Positions 22,904 through 29,923 of a DNA stretch of 35,537 nt are shown here, in pieces (the stretch's first letter is position 1; each line of letters opens with the position of its first letter). A program made the position numbers and the translations under genes. Source of the stretch: Candidatus Buchananbacteria bacterium (GTDB lineage: Bacteria; Patescibacteriota; Patescibacteriia; 2-01-FULL-39-33); NCBI GenBank assembly GCA_017992755.1, contig JAGONZ010000003.1, positions 1 to 35,537 on the forward strand, read 5' to 3'. The notes under the pieces were generated by a model. It made no database searches. It saw only the letters and a program-made list of their open reading frames with translations, and was not told where the DNA came from.

Positions 22904-22929
22904 CAAAAAAACAGCCTGCAACCGGCTGT
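22904..22929 (-). terminator. Terminator of the tRNA-fMet/tRNA-Met unit
   Basis: On the minus strand ACAGCC (22924-22929) pairs with GGCTGT (22911-22916), followed by TTTTTTT. It lies 18 bp after the second tRNA and next to the parA promoter. Confidence 0.85.
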
Positions 22930-22946
22930 CTTTTTGGATGATCTTG

Positions 22947-23018
22947 TAGCAGGGGCGGGATTTGAACCCACGACCAACGGCTTATGAGTCCGCTGCTCTA
23001 CCACTGAGCTACCCTGCC
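22947..23018 (-). tRNA. tRNA with CAT anticodon (elongator Met, or Ile2 after lysidine modification)
   Basis: 72 bases. Acceptor GGCAGGG pairs with CCCTGCT (G1-U72 wobble), D arm GCTC/GAGC, anticodon loop CTCATAA, T arm GTGGG-TTCAAAT-CCCGC, discriminator A; CCA is not encoded. The anticodon stem GCGGA/GCCGT leaves an A-G mismatch next to the loop. I cannot decide between Met and Ile(CAT) from the sequence alone. It is cotranscribed behind tRNA-fMet. Confidence 0.85.
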
Positions 23019-23051
23019 ACGACTCCAAACAATTTAAGTTTGAATTTCTTG

Positions 23052-23125
23052 TTGCGGGGGTGGGATTTGAACCCACGACCTTTAGGTTATGAGCCTAACG
23101 AGCTACCAGGCTGCTCTACCCCGCG
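23052..23125 (-). tRNA. Initiator tRNA-fMet (CAT)
   Basis: 74 bases. The unpaired C1-A72 at the acceptor end, the mark of bacterial initiators, is present: CGCGGGG against CCCCGCA. The anticodon stem is TTAGG/CCTAA around CTCATAA, so only two of the three conserved G-C pairs below the loop exist; the third is A29-U41. T arm GTGGG-TTCAAAT-CCCAC. CCA is not encoded. The promoter is at 23140-23168. Confidence 0.93.
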
Positions 23126-23139
23126 TTATACGTAGTGAC

Positions 23140-23190
23140 ACTATAGCACGGATTACTGATCGTGGCAAGATGCACGGGTCATGATACAAT
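23140..23190. promoter_or_regulatory. Mirror-image divergent promoter, tRNA-fMet (-) and hydroxyacid dehydrogenase (+), shared -35
   Basis: GTGGCAA at 23162-23168 gives TTGCCA on the minus strand (23163-23168) and GTGGCA on the plus strand (23162-23167). Minus: 17 bp to TATAGT (23140-23145), start about 8 bases before the tRNA. Plus: 17 bp to TACAAT (23185-23190), 8 bases before ATG 23199. Confidence 0.7.
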
Positions 23191-23198
23191 ACGTACAT

Positions 23199-24206
23199 AT
23201 GAAGCAAAAAACGATTCTCTGTTGCGATATCGATTCCACAGAACAAGTCTATCTTGAGCCATTCTTAAAACGTTTAAAACTCGAAGCGTCTTTCTGTCGC
23301 CAACCACTAAGCTCAAAAATTGCGCGTCAACATTCAGCTACAGAAATCCTCGTATGCTTTATTAATTCTCAGGTAACTGCTGAGATTTTACAGCAATTGC
23401 CAAACCTGAAATTAATCACGACGATGTCGACTGGTTATGATCATATTGATCTCGAATATTGTCGTACCCACAATATTAGCGTCACTAACGTTCCAACGTA
23501 CGGCGTCGCCACCGTTGCCGAACACACTTTTGCATTATTACTAGCATTAACTCGTAAAGTACCGCAATCAGTAATTAATACTCGCGCTGGCAGCTTTTCG
23601 TTGAATGGTTTGGAAGGCATCGATCTTGAAGGCAAAACATTGGGTATTATTGGCTTTGGAAAAATCGGCCAACATGTCGCGCGCATTGCTTATGGTTTTG
23701 GATTACGAGTAATTGCCTATGACATGTATAAAGATAAAGTCACTGCCCGTAAGCTTAGTACCGACTATGTATCACTGAAATCATTATTGAAGCAATCGGA
23801 TATTATTAGCTTGCATGCGCCACTTACTAACACCAACCATCATCTACTCAACCAGCGCACGTTCAAACTTATAAAGCCAACTGCCTATCTTATTAATACT
23901 GCTCGCGGGGAATTAATTGATTCATCAGCCTTGCTTAAAGCCATGCAAGAAAACCGACTTGCCGGTGCAGGACTTGATGTCCTGGAAGATGAATGCGTAA
24001 TTCAAGAGGAACCCGAACTCTTAAAGTTGAAATCATGCCCAATCCCCTCCCTGCAAGCCGTCAAACAATTACTTAAGCACCCCAAGGTAATCGTTACCCC
24101 TCATAATGCATTTAACACGCGCGAAGCTAACGAGCGCATCTTGCAAACTACAATTGAGAATATTAAGAACTTCTTGAAGAACAATCCAATAAATATTGTA
24201 AGCTAA
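23199..24206 (+). CDS. D-2-hydroxyacid dehydrogenase (D-lactate dehydrogenase-like)
   Basis: 335 residues, NAD-dependent reduction of a 2-keto acid. The Rossmann motif GIIGFGKIGQHVARI is followed by the three catalytic residues in INTARGELID (Arg), LDVLEDE (Glu) and VTPHNAFNT (His). The N-terminal substrate domain includes TTMSTGYDHIDLEYC and NVPTYGVATVAEH, family landmarks. Substrate cannot be fixed from sequence; lactate production in a fermentative cell is a reasonable guess. ATG 23199 is preferred over the in-frame ATG 23181, which lies next to the -10 element. It ends at a bidirectional terminator. Confidence 0.92.
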   Translation: MKQKTILCCDIDSTEQVYLEPFLKRLKLEASFCRQPLSSKIARQHSATEILVCFINSQVTAEILQQLPNLKLITTMSTGYDHIDLEYCRTHNISVTNVPTYGVATVAEHTFALLLALTRKVPQSVINTRAGSFSLNGLEGIDLEGKTLGIIGFGKIGQHVARIAYGFGLRVIAYDMYKDKVTARKLSTDYVSLKSLLKQSDIISLHAPLTNTNHHLLNQRTFKLIKPTAYLINTARGELIDSSALLKAMQENRLAGAGLDVLEDECVIQEEPELLKLKSCPIPSLQAVKQLLKHPKVIVTPHNAFNTREANERILQTTIENIKNFLKNNPINIVS

Positions 24207-24243
24207 CCCTAGTGATTCTCGTTGGATTATTCTGAAAATGAAA

Positions 24244-24264
24244 GCCGCCCTCAGGGAGGGCGGC
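24244..24264. terminator. Bidirectional terminator overlapping the nucleotidyltransferase stop
   Basis: GCCGCCCTC and GAGGGCGGC arms (24244-24252 and 24256-24264) around a 3-base loop. On the minus strand TTTCATTTTC follows, and the TGA of the nucleotidyltransferase gene (24251-24253) is inside the hairpin. On the plus side it closes the dehydrogenase gene. Confidence 0.75.
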
Positions 24265-25075
24265 TGACCGCTAATAAGTTTTGTTGGGCGAACGTGACTG
24301 CATCCGGAATTACTTGTTCGATGCGCTTGAGCATCGTCTTATACGCCGCTTCACTTGGGTGCTCGAGTTGCCGTTCGAGTTCGGCGGAATATTCCGCATC
24401 AAGCGACTGCAAGCGCTCAAAGAGCTCGGCCAGATCGCGATTCACAATCTCCGCATATTGTGACACCACCCTCGGCTTGGAGTCATCTGTGGACTCTCGT
24501 CTAAGTTGCAACATTCGACGCGCAATGTGAATTGGCGACTCGAGGAGTTTCTGCAGGTACTTAAAGTACTCATGATCGGACATCTGTGCCAGATGATACT
24601 GACGCCGCTCAAGGTCGGCGGCTTTGCGACACAAGTAGTTGAGAATATCTTCCCGAGCATTAAGCACGTGCGGCGACAGCAACTCACAGGGATGTTGTTT
24701 AACAACACATGTAGATTTGTCGGCTAAGCTTAGATGATTAGTCAATGCCAACCCGATATCATGTGCTGAGGCAGCTGCCAGTTGGTCAGAAATTGATATC
24801 ACTTCCAACGGCACATGGACTTGAGCCGCTTGCTCATAAAACAGCCTGAACAGCTTATGGGCAGCTACTGCCTGAGAGGCGTCATGGATTACTACGAAAT
24901 CAACATCGCTGCGCCGCGTATGCCGGCCGTACATAACGGAACCCAGGATCACTCCAGCGCGAATCGATTCATTGTTTTCGGCCAATGTTTTAATGAAACG
25001 CGCCAGTCCACTAATAGCTTCAATCGTCGGCACCTGCCGTGCTTCAATTTCATTGAAGGAAAATACCCTACCCAT
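24251..25075 (-). CDS. Nucleotidyltransferase-domain protein
   Basis: 274 residues. ATG 25075 is preceded by a near-perfect Shine-Dalgarno AAGGAGGT. The Pol beta-type core reads GVILGSVMYGRHTRRSDVDFVVI: Gly45-Ser46 and Asp57/Asp59, with a possible third acid in VPLEVISI. The C-terminal half is helical, with several Arg/Glu-rich helices, as in the aminoglycoside-adenylyltransferase-like families. It lies 33 bp behind tRNA-Leu and no promoter is visible between them, so they are probably cotranscribed. The substrate is unknown: small molecule, protein or RNA. A longer frame running back through the tRNA is spurious. Confidence 0.82.
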   Translation of the reverse strand: MGRVFSFNEIEARQVPTIEAISGLARFIKTLAENNESIRAGVILGSVMYGRHTRRSDVDFVVIHDASQAVAAHKLFRLFYEQAAQVHVPLEVISISDQLAAASAHDIGLALTNHLSLADKSTCVVKQHPCELLSPHVLNAREDILNYLCRKAADLERRQYHLAQMSDHEYFKYLQKLLESPIHIARRMLQLRRESTDDSKPRVVSQYAEIVNRDLAELFERLQSLDAEYSAELERQLEHPSEAAYKTMLKRIEQVIPDAVTFAQQNLLAVSRPP

Positions 25076-25107
25076 ATCCGACCTCCTTCCAGTTGATAAT
25101 GAACCAT

Positions 25108-25192
25108 TGGTGCCCAAGGAGAGACTCGAACTCTCACACCTTGCGGTACACGATTTTGAGTCGTGCGTGTCTACCAGTTCCACCACTCGGGC
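25108..25192 (-). tRNA. tRNA-Leu (CAA)
   Basis: 85 bases including an encoded CCA. Acceptor GCCCGAG/CTTGGGC, anticodon stem CACGA/TCGTG with loop CTCAAAA (anticodon CAA, reads TTG), long variable arm with GCAA loop, T arm GAGAG-TTCGAGT-CTCTC. This is the only one of the four tRNAs here with CCA in the DNA. Confidence 0.95.
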
Positions 25193-25205
25193 ATATCGTC
25201 CCTCT

Positions 25206-25256
25206 ACTTTAAGACAAAAAACGGCCATTGTCAACACCGAATGCCCGTGGTAAACT
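25206..25256. promoter_or_regulatory. Mirror-image divergent promoter, tRNA-Leu (-) and membrane protein (+), shared -35
   Basis: TTGTCAA at 25228-25234 gives perfect TTGACA on the minus strand (25229-25234) and TTGTCA on the plus strand (25228-25233). Minus: 17 bp to TAAAGT (25206-25211), start about 7 bases before the tRNA. Plus: 17 bp to extended TGG-TAAACT (25251-25256), leader about 22 bases. Confidence 0.75.
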
Positions 25257-25284
25257 GTACTTAGTTTCATTATTTACTACTTGT

Positions 25285-25782
25285 ATGTTTATCACTGTTC
25301 ACGCCACCGCCGCGACGCTCATCGGCAAATATGTTCCAAATCCGTATGTCGCTTTTATCTGCGGTGTGGCCTCGCACTTCTTGCTCGACTTACCGCCGCA
25401 TGGCGATACTCAACTTGGTAAAAAGTTTTTCGGCCTCAAGCTCACTGGCGACAAGGCTCGGGAAGATCTCCGTCCCCTCGCCTTACTTGGCACCCTAGAT
25501 ACGTTCGCCTTGGCGTTACTGCTGATGTACTTGTTCCGTACGTTCGATTTCGTAAACACTGACAGTGTAGTCGCCGCGATCATTGGTGGCATTTTGCCTG
25601 ACGTCATCATGGTGACCTACAAGCTCACGAAATTTAAGCCGTTGTACTTCATTGAAAAGTATCATCAACGCAATCATTTTATTTTGCAGAAGCGCATCGG
25701 TGGTGACGTGCCGTTTAAGTGGGGCATGCTCATCCAATTGATTACCTTTAGTTTTTTATTTTGGTTGATTCATACTTACTAA
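25285..25782 (+). CDS. Small integral membrane protein, possibly YdjM/DUF457-like
   Basis: 165 residues from ATG 25285; the longer frame from 25228 would begin inside the -35 element. It starts MFITVHATAATLIGKYVPNP and has VASHFLLDLPPHGD, a His/Asp-bearing pair of motifs (VHATAA, SHFLLDLPPHGD) like those of YdjM/DUF457-type metal-dependent membrane hydrolase relatives. Three to four hydrophobic segments are visible (about 20-38, 75-95, 98-115, 145-163). A second conserved-looking stretch is GGILPDVIMVTYK. Function unknown. A bidirectional terminator follows. Confidence 0.75.
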   Translation: MFITVHATAATLIGKYVPNPYVAFICGVASHFLLDLPPHGDTQLGKKFFGLKLTGDKAREDLRPLALLGTLDTFALALLLMYLFRTFDFVNTDSVVAAIIGGILPDVIMVTYKLTKFKPLYFIEKYHQRNHFILQKRIGGDVPFKWGMLIQLITFSFLFWLIHTY

Positions 25783-25795
25783 ACTAATCCAGAAT

Positions 25796-25828
25796 AAAAC
25801 ACCTCCCAATTACGGGAGGTGTTTTAAA
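25796..25828. terminator. Bidirectional terminator
   Basis: AAAACACCTCCC and GGGAGGTGTTTT arms around a 6-base loop (25796-25825), serving the membrane protein gene (+) and the glycosyltransferase gene (-). Confidence 0.9.
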
Positions 25829-25841
25829 TTGAATGATCTAA

Positions 25842-27122
25842 TTAAGACTTCTGTCCAACTTCTCGATATACCTGCAATGTTTCACGCGCTGTTGTTTCCC
25901 AATTAAACTCGGAGACGTACGTCTTGGCATGAGTCACGAGACTTTCACGCAAACCGCTGTCAGTGATGATTTGGGTCAAAGCGTTTTCAAGTTCAGTTTG
26001 CTTGCTTGGGTCAATCAGGATGCCGCCGTCTTTGCCAACGATCTCCGGCAACGCGCCGGCATTGGTGGTGATCACAGGCACGCCAAGACTCATCGCTTCA
26101 GCCACGGGCAGACCAAACCCCTCGTAAAAACTTGGGTAGACAAAGCAGGCCGCGGCACCCATCAATGCCCACTTATCAGCGGCCGAGACGTACCCAATAT
26201 ATTTAATTGGTTGACTCGAGCGACGGTCATGATAGCTGCGACGTTCCGTGCCGCGCTGATCCATTGGACGCAAGTCATGACCGCTCCGACGCTCAGTCCC
26301 GGAGCGACGAACAGCCCGGCCTAAAATACTGGCATTCGCATCAGCAATCGCTTCGTAGATTGGTTTATCGTGCCAACCACGGGGACCAACCAGAATTAAT
26401 TGGTATTCTTTGAGCGGTGAATTATTAGTAATCCGAATATTGCGAAACGCTTTGACCAGCATCGTCAGATTTTTGCGCGGCTCCAAGGTGCCGACAAACA
26501 AAATATACTTGCCAGGAATCCCGTACCGTTCGCGGACTTTGGCCACACGTTCAGTTTGGTCAGGATCGACATGCGCTGTATCAACGCCCTGATAAATAAC
26601 TTCGATCTTTGATTCAGGAATACCAAACTCTTCGACGATGTCACTCTTAGTATTTTTAGAAATTGCGATGATTTTCTTAGCGCCAATCAATGACCGTGGC
26701 ACTAGCACTTTGGTTGAAAATGCTTGGTTCAGCAATGCCTTCGGGAAAAACTTTGGGTACTTATAAATCGCTAAGTCATGGACTGTGACCACTGTCGGTT
26801 TTGAATATGGCAATGGATACACATTAGCCGGCGAATGAAACACATCAAGCTTCGCTTTATTTAACAACGCCGCGATCAACATTTGCGAATACGCTACCGG
26901 CAAATATTTTTTGTATTGGTAAAAGGGAAACGTGCAAATCTCGACATTTGGCTGTTTAAACTCTTCACCCGCGGTAAATAAATTATCAAAAAACAACACG
27001 TACTGGTTTTGAGTATCGAGCTTTAAAAGATTTTTAACTAAATAATATGTGTAGTGACCGACGCCAGCTTCTTCGCCCTTGCCAGGGTTCAGAATAGTGC
27101 GGCAATCAATTCCGATGCGCAT
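25842..27122 (-). CDS. GT4-type glycosyltransferase with an Arg-rich insertion
   Basis: 426 residues, GT-B fold. N-domain begins RIGIDCRTILNPGKG with GVGHYTYYLVKNLL. The C-domain shows ILFVGTLEPRKNL and the donor-binding EGFGLPVAEAMSLGVPVITTNAGALPEIVG with its E-x7-E pair. It probably adds a sugar from a nucleotide donor to a lipid or surface glycan. Between residues ~268 and 300, just before the IKYIGYVS strand, sits an Arg-rich insert in which GTERRS-x-HD-x-R occurs twice. ATG 27122 is preferred to TTG 27128. The gene lies 32 bp behind the M16 peptidase gene on the same strand. Confidence 0.9.
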   Translation of the reverse strand: MRIGIDCRTILNPGKGEEAGVGHYTYYLVKNLLKLDTQNQYVLFFDNLFTAGEEFKQPNVEICTFPFYQYKKYLPVAYSQMLIAALLNKAKLDVFHSPANVYPLPYSKPTVVTVHDLAIYKYPKFFPKALLNQAFSTKVLVPRSLIGAKKIIAISKNTKSDIVEEFGIPESKIEVIYQGVDTAHVDPDQTERVAKVRERYGIPGKYILFVGTLEPRKNLTMLVKAFRNIRITNNSPLKEYQLILVGPRGWHDKPIYEAIADANASILGRAVRRSGTERRSGHDLRPMDQRGTERRSYHDRRSSQPIKYIGYVSAADKWALMGAAACFVYPSFYEGFGLPVAEAMSLGVPVITTNAGALPEIVGKDGGILIDPSKQTELENALTQIITDSGLRESLVTHAKTYVSEFNWETTARETLQVYREVGQKS

Positions 27123-27154
27123 AAACAATAATTTATGAATAAGCGCTATTGAGT

Positions 27155-28414
27155 TTATTGTATACCCTTTTTAAAGCGGGCGCTATCTTCGTAAGGCCCA
27201 ATCACCGCCAGGCTTAAGCGGTCCCGACGAATCAACTCAGACGCCACGCGTTTGATGTCATCGTTCGTAACCGCCATCATTTTTTTGACCACATCGTCAG
27301 GAGTCTTAATCTTTTGGTTAAATAACTCCTGGTTAATATACCATTGAATCAGTGACGCTGAATCTTCAAGATTTAAAGCCATTGAACCAGCGATAAATTC
27401 TTTGGCACGACTCAGTTCATCGCGCGTCACGCCGAGCTTCATTTTTTCCAACTCAGCCAGAATTAATTTTAAAGCTTGATCAATCCGCAACTTATCAAGT
27501 CCGGCCTGGATCACCAATGAGCCGGTATCTTCATAAGAGCCAACACTTGAACGTACCGAGTAGGCCAAGCCATGACGTTCCCGCACCCGCACAAACAGGC
27601 GCGAGCTCATGTTGCCTCCTAAAATCACCGACAGCAAACGCAACGCGTAGCGACGCGGATGGTCAAAGCGATAAGCAGGCAAGCCGAGCGCGAGTTGACT
27701 TTGCTCTGTCTCTTTAAACTGGACTGCAATCCGTGGCTGGCGTTGAGTCTGGGTAAACTTGGTAATGTTACTTTGGGTGGTACTTTTTGGAAATCGAAAT
27801 GAGCGCTCAATCGCTTTTACATGCCGGTCCTCAAACGCCCCGCCAACACCAATTACAATATTAGCGCCGCGATAATGACGGGCATGATACCCTGCTAAAT
27901 CTGCCCGAGTTAAGCCACGAACCGTTTCGCGGGTGCCGGCAATGTTTCGGCCAAGCGTGCTACCAGCAAACATTTGCTCTTCAAGTAGATCGTCAACGTG
28001 CATCGATGGGTTGTCTTCATACATGTTAATCTCTTCAACGATCACGCCTTTTTCGCGTTCAATTTCGGTGGCGTCGAATTTTGAATTGAGCAGCATATCG
28101 CTCAACACATCAATGGCCATATCAAGATGGCGCGCATCTGTCTTGACGTAATAGCCGGTATAATCCTTGCCGGTAAACGCATTGTACTCAGCGCCAACAC
28201 CATCGAGTTCTTTTGATAACGCCAATACGTTTGGACGTTTCTTAGTGCCTTTAAACATCAAATGCTCAACAAAATGGGCGGCGCCATTAAGGCGCGCCGT
28301 CTCCTGGCGCGAACCAACTTTAACCATCACAAACAGCGACGCCGTCTGAGTGTCAGTTCGAGGCGCCGTGATTAAACGAGAGTTGTTGGGTAAAACAGTG
28401 CGGGTGAAGTTCAT
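27155..28414 (-). CDS. M16 family zinc peptidase
   Basis: 419 residues. The inverted zinc motif HFVEH (His47, Glu50, His51) and the downstream ligand Glu in KGVIVEEINMYED (about 127) are present, as is the C-terminal half with RYALRLLSVILGGNMSSRLFVRVRERHGLAYSV typical of the processing-peptidase group (YmxG/PqqL-like). It probably degrades or processes peptides in the cytoplasm; no signal peptide is seen. Its ATG overlaps the glyS stop by four bases (ATGA). Confidence 0.93.
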   Translation of the reverse strand: MNFTRTVLPNNSRLITAPRTDTQTASLFVMVKVGSRQETARLNGAAHFVEHLMFKGTKKRPNVLALSKELDGVGAEYNAFTGKDYTGYYVKTDARHLDMAIDVLSDMLLNSKFDATEIEREKGVIVEEINMYEDNPSMHVDDLLEEQMFAGSTLGRNIAGTRETVRGLTRADLAGYHARHYRGANIVIGVGGAFEDRHVKAIERSFRFPKSTTQSNITKFTQTQRQPRIAVQFKETEQSQLALGLPAYRFDHPRRYALRLLSVILGGNMSSRLFVRVRERHGLAYSVRSSVGSYEDTGSLVIQAGLDKLRIDQALKLILAELEKMKLGVTRDELSRAKEFIAGSMALNLEDSASLIQWYINQELFNQKIKTPDDVVKKMMAVTNDDIKRVASELIRRDRLSLAVIGPYEDSARFKKGIQ

Positions 28415-29820
28415 GATTTGAACTTAGTTTCAAAGTAAGTTTCGAGTTCGGCGATCGCAATGCGTTCTTGAGTCATGGTGTCGCGGTCACGCACGGTGAC
28501 GGCGTTATCTTCTAGTGTTTCGAAATCAACGGTAACACAATACGGTGTACCGATTTCGTCTTGGCGGCGGTAGCGCTTGCCGACATTGCCATTATCATCA
28601 AACTCGCATTGCCAGCGAATTTTAAGTGCGTCATACAACTCACGCGCTTTAGCTACCAAGTCCGGCTTGTTTTTAAGCAATGGAAAAATAGCAATTTTAA
28701 TTGGTGACAAACGAGGATCAAGTTTGAGTACGGTACGCGTTTCGTCACCCTCAAGATCTTCAACGGTATACGCGCTATCAATAAACATTAAAAATAGTCG
28801 CCCCAAACCAGCCGAGGTTTCAAGAATGTGTGGCATATAGCGTTCACCGGTGCGCTCATCGTTATATGAAAGATCCTTGCCGGAAAACTTACTGTGCTGA
28901 CTCAAATCCCAGTCACCGCGCGCATGAAAACCTTCAATCTCTTTAAAGCCCCCAAGCGATTTAAAATCATATTCAATATCAAAAGCCTTCGATGCGTAAT
29001 GAGCCAGCTTTTCATGCTCAAACCAACGAAGCTTATCAGCCACAATCCCATAATCCAAATACCACTGCCAGCGCGTTTCTTGCCATTCTTTATATTTCTC
29101 CTCGGTCATCGACGGATGATGGAAATACTGCATCTCCATCTGTTCAAATTCCCGAGTACGGAAAATAAATTGGCGCGCCACAATTTCGTTGCGAAATGCC
29201 TTACCAATTTGCGCCATGCCAAACGGCACTTTCATTCGCGTTGAATTAAGTGTGTTCTGATATTCGAGATAAATACCGCCGCAGGTCTCCGGGCGCAAAT
29301 ACACAACCGTATCTTCGGTCAGCGCATCTGTTGGTGAACCTAGATTCGATTTTACCATTAAAGAAAAAACTTTGGCTTCAGTAAAATCTTTAGAACCGCA
29401 ATTTGCGCATTTTAATTTACCATCACCTTTCAACTTATCGAGTTCAGTATTAATAAATTCTAATGAGGCCTTATCAGCATTGATCCCAAAGTCTTCCAAA
29501 ACATGATCTGCGCGATAGCGATTTTTACACTGGAGACAATCAATTTGCGGATCATTAAATCCCCCAACGTGGCCTGAAGCTACCCATGCCTGCGGATGCA
29601 TAAAAATCGCACTGTCGAGTCCGACAACATCGTCGCGCAACTGGACCATCTGCCGCCACCACGCGTCACAGATATTCTTTTTTAAAAGCGCCCCATAATG
29701 ACCATAGTCATAAATTGCTGCGAAGCCGCCATAGATTTCCGACGAAGGAAATACAAATCCGCGTCGCTTACACAGCGAGACGATTTCAGTTATTAATTCC
29801 TGCTTTTTTTCAGTAGCCAT
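28411..29820 (-). CDS. glyS: Glycine--tRNA ligase (homodimeric type)
   Basis: 469 residues, class II single-chain GlyRS of the eukaryote/Gram-positive type rather than the alpha2-beta2 form. Landmarks are RRGFVFPSSEIYGGFAAIYDYGHYG, a zinc-knuckle pair CLQCKNRY/CANCGSKDF, motif 2 FRNEIVARQFIFRTREFEQMEMQYF and motif 3 ETSAGLGRLFLMFI, then an anticodon-binding domain. Two ATGs compete at 29826 and 29820. The promoter (29830-29858) predicts transcription from about 29823, which leaves only the second ATG in the mRNA. Confidence 0.95.
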   Translation of the reverse strand: MATEKKQELITEIVSLCKRRGFVFPSSEIYGGFAAIYDYGHYGALLKKNICDAWWRQMVQLRDDVVGLDSAIFMHPQAWVASGHVGGFNDPQIDCLQCKNRYRADHVLEDFGINADKASLEFINTELDKLKGDGKLKCANCGSKDFTEAKVFSLMVKSNLGSPTDALTEDTVVYLRPETCGGIYLEYQNTLNSTRMKVPFGMAQIGKAFRNEIVARQFIFRTREFEQMEMQYFHHPSMTEEKYKEWQETRWQWYLDYGIVADKLRWFEHEKLAHYASKAFDIEYDFKSLGGFKEIEGFHARGDWDLSQHSKFSGKDLSYNDERTGERYMPHILETSAGLGRLFLMFIDSAYTVEDLEGDETRTVLKLDPRLSPIKIAIFPLLKNKPDLVAKARELYDALKIRWQCEFDDNGNVGKRYRRQDEIGTPYCVTVDFETLEDNAVTVRDRDTMTQERIAIAELETYFETKFKS

Positions 29821-29829
29821 AACCATTAA

Positions 29830-29858
29830 ATTTTATCGCAAATATAGCAAAAGGTCAA
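29830..29858 (-). promoter_or_regulatory. glyS promoter, near-leaderless
   Basis: TTGACC (29853-29858), 17 bp, TAAAAT (29830-29835). The expected start near 29823 falls between the two candidate ATGs and selects the downstream one at 29820. Confidence 0.7.
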
Positions 29859-29876
29859 TCGGTTTAACTTTAGTAT

Positions 29877-29908
29877 ATCAAAAAATCTCCCTCACGTGAG
29901 GGAGATTT
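29877..29908 (-). terminator. Terminator after the 184-aa anchored protein gene
   Basis: Perfect palindrome at 29883-29908 (arms AAATCTCCCTCAC and GTGAGGGAGATTT), followed on the minus strand by a run of T (29877-29882 are mostly A on the plus strand). Confidence 0.85.
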
Positions 29909-29923
29909 CTCGAGTAGTTGAAA

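Noticed and set aside
24251-25270. A 339-residue protein extending upstream through 25108-25192
   Set aside because: The extra N-terminus is a translation of the tRNA-Leu gene and its promoter; the Shine-Dalgarno supports the start at 25075.
29883-29908. parS site (CACGTG-centred palindrome)
   Set aside because: The centre matches the CACGTG core of parS but the arms are CTCCCT/AGGGAG and a T-run follows; it is a terminator. No true parS was seen.
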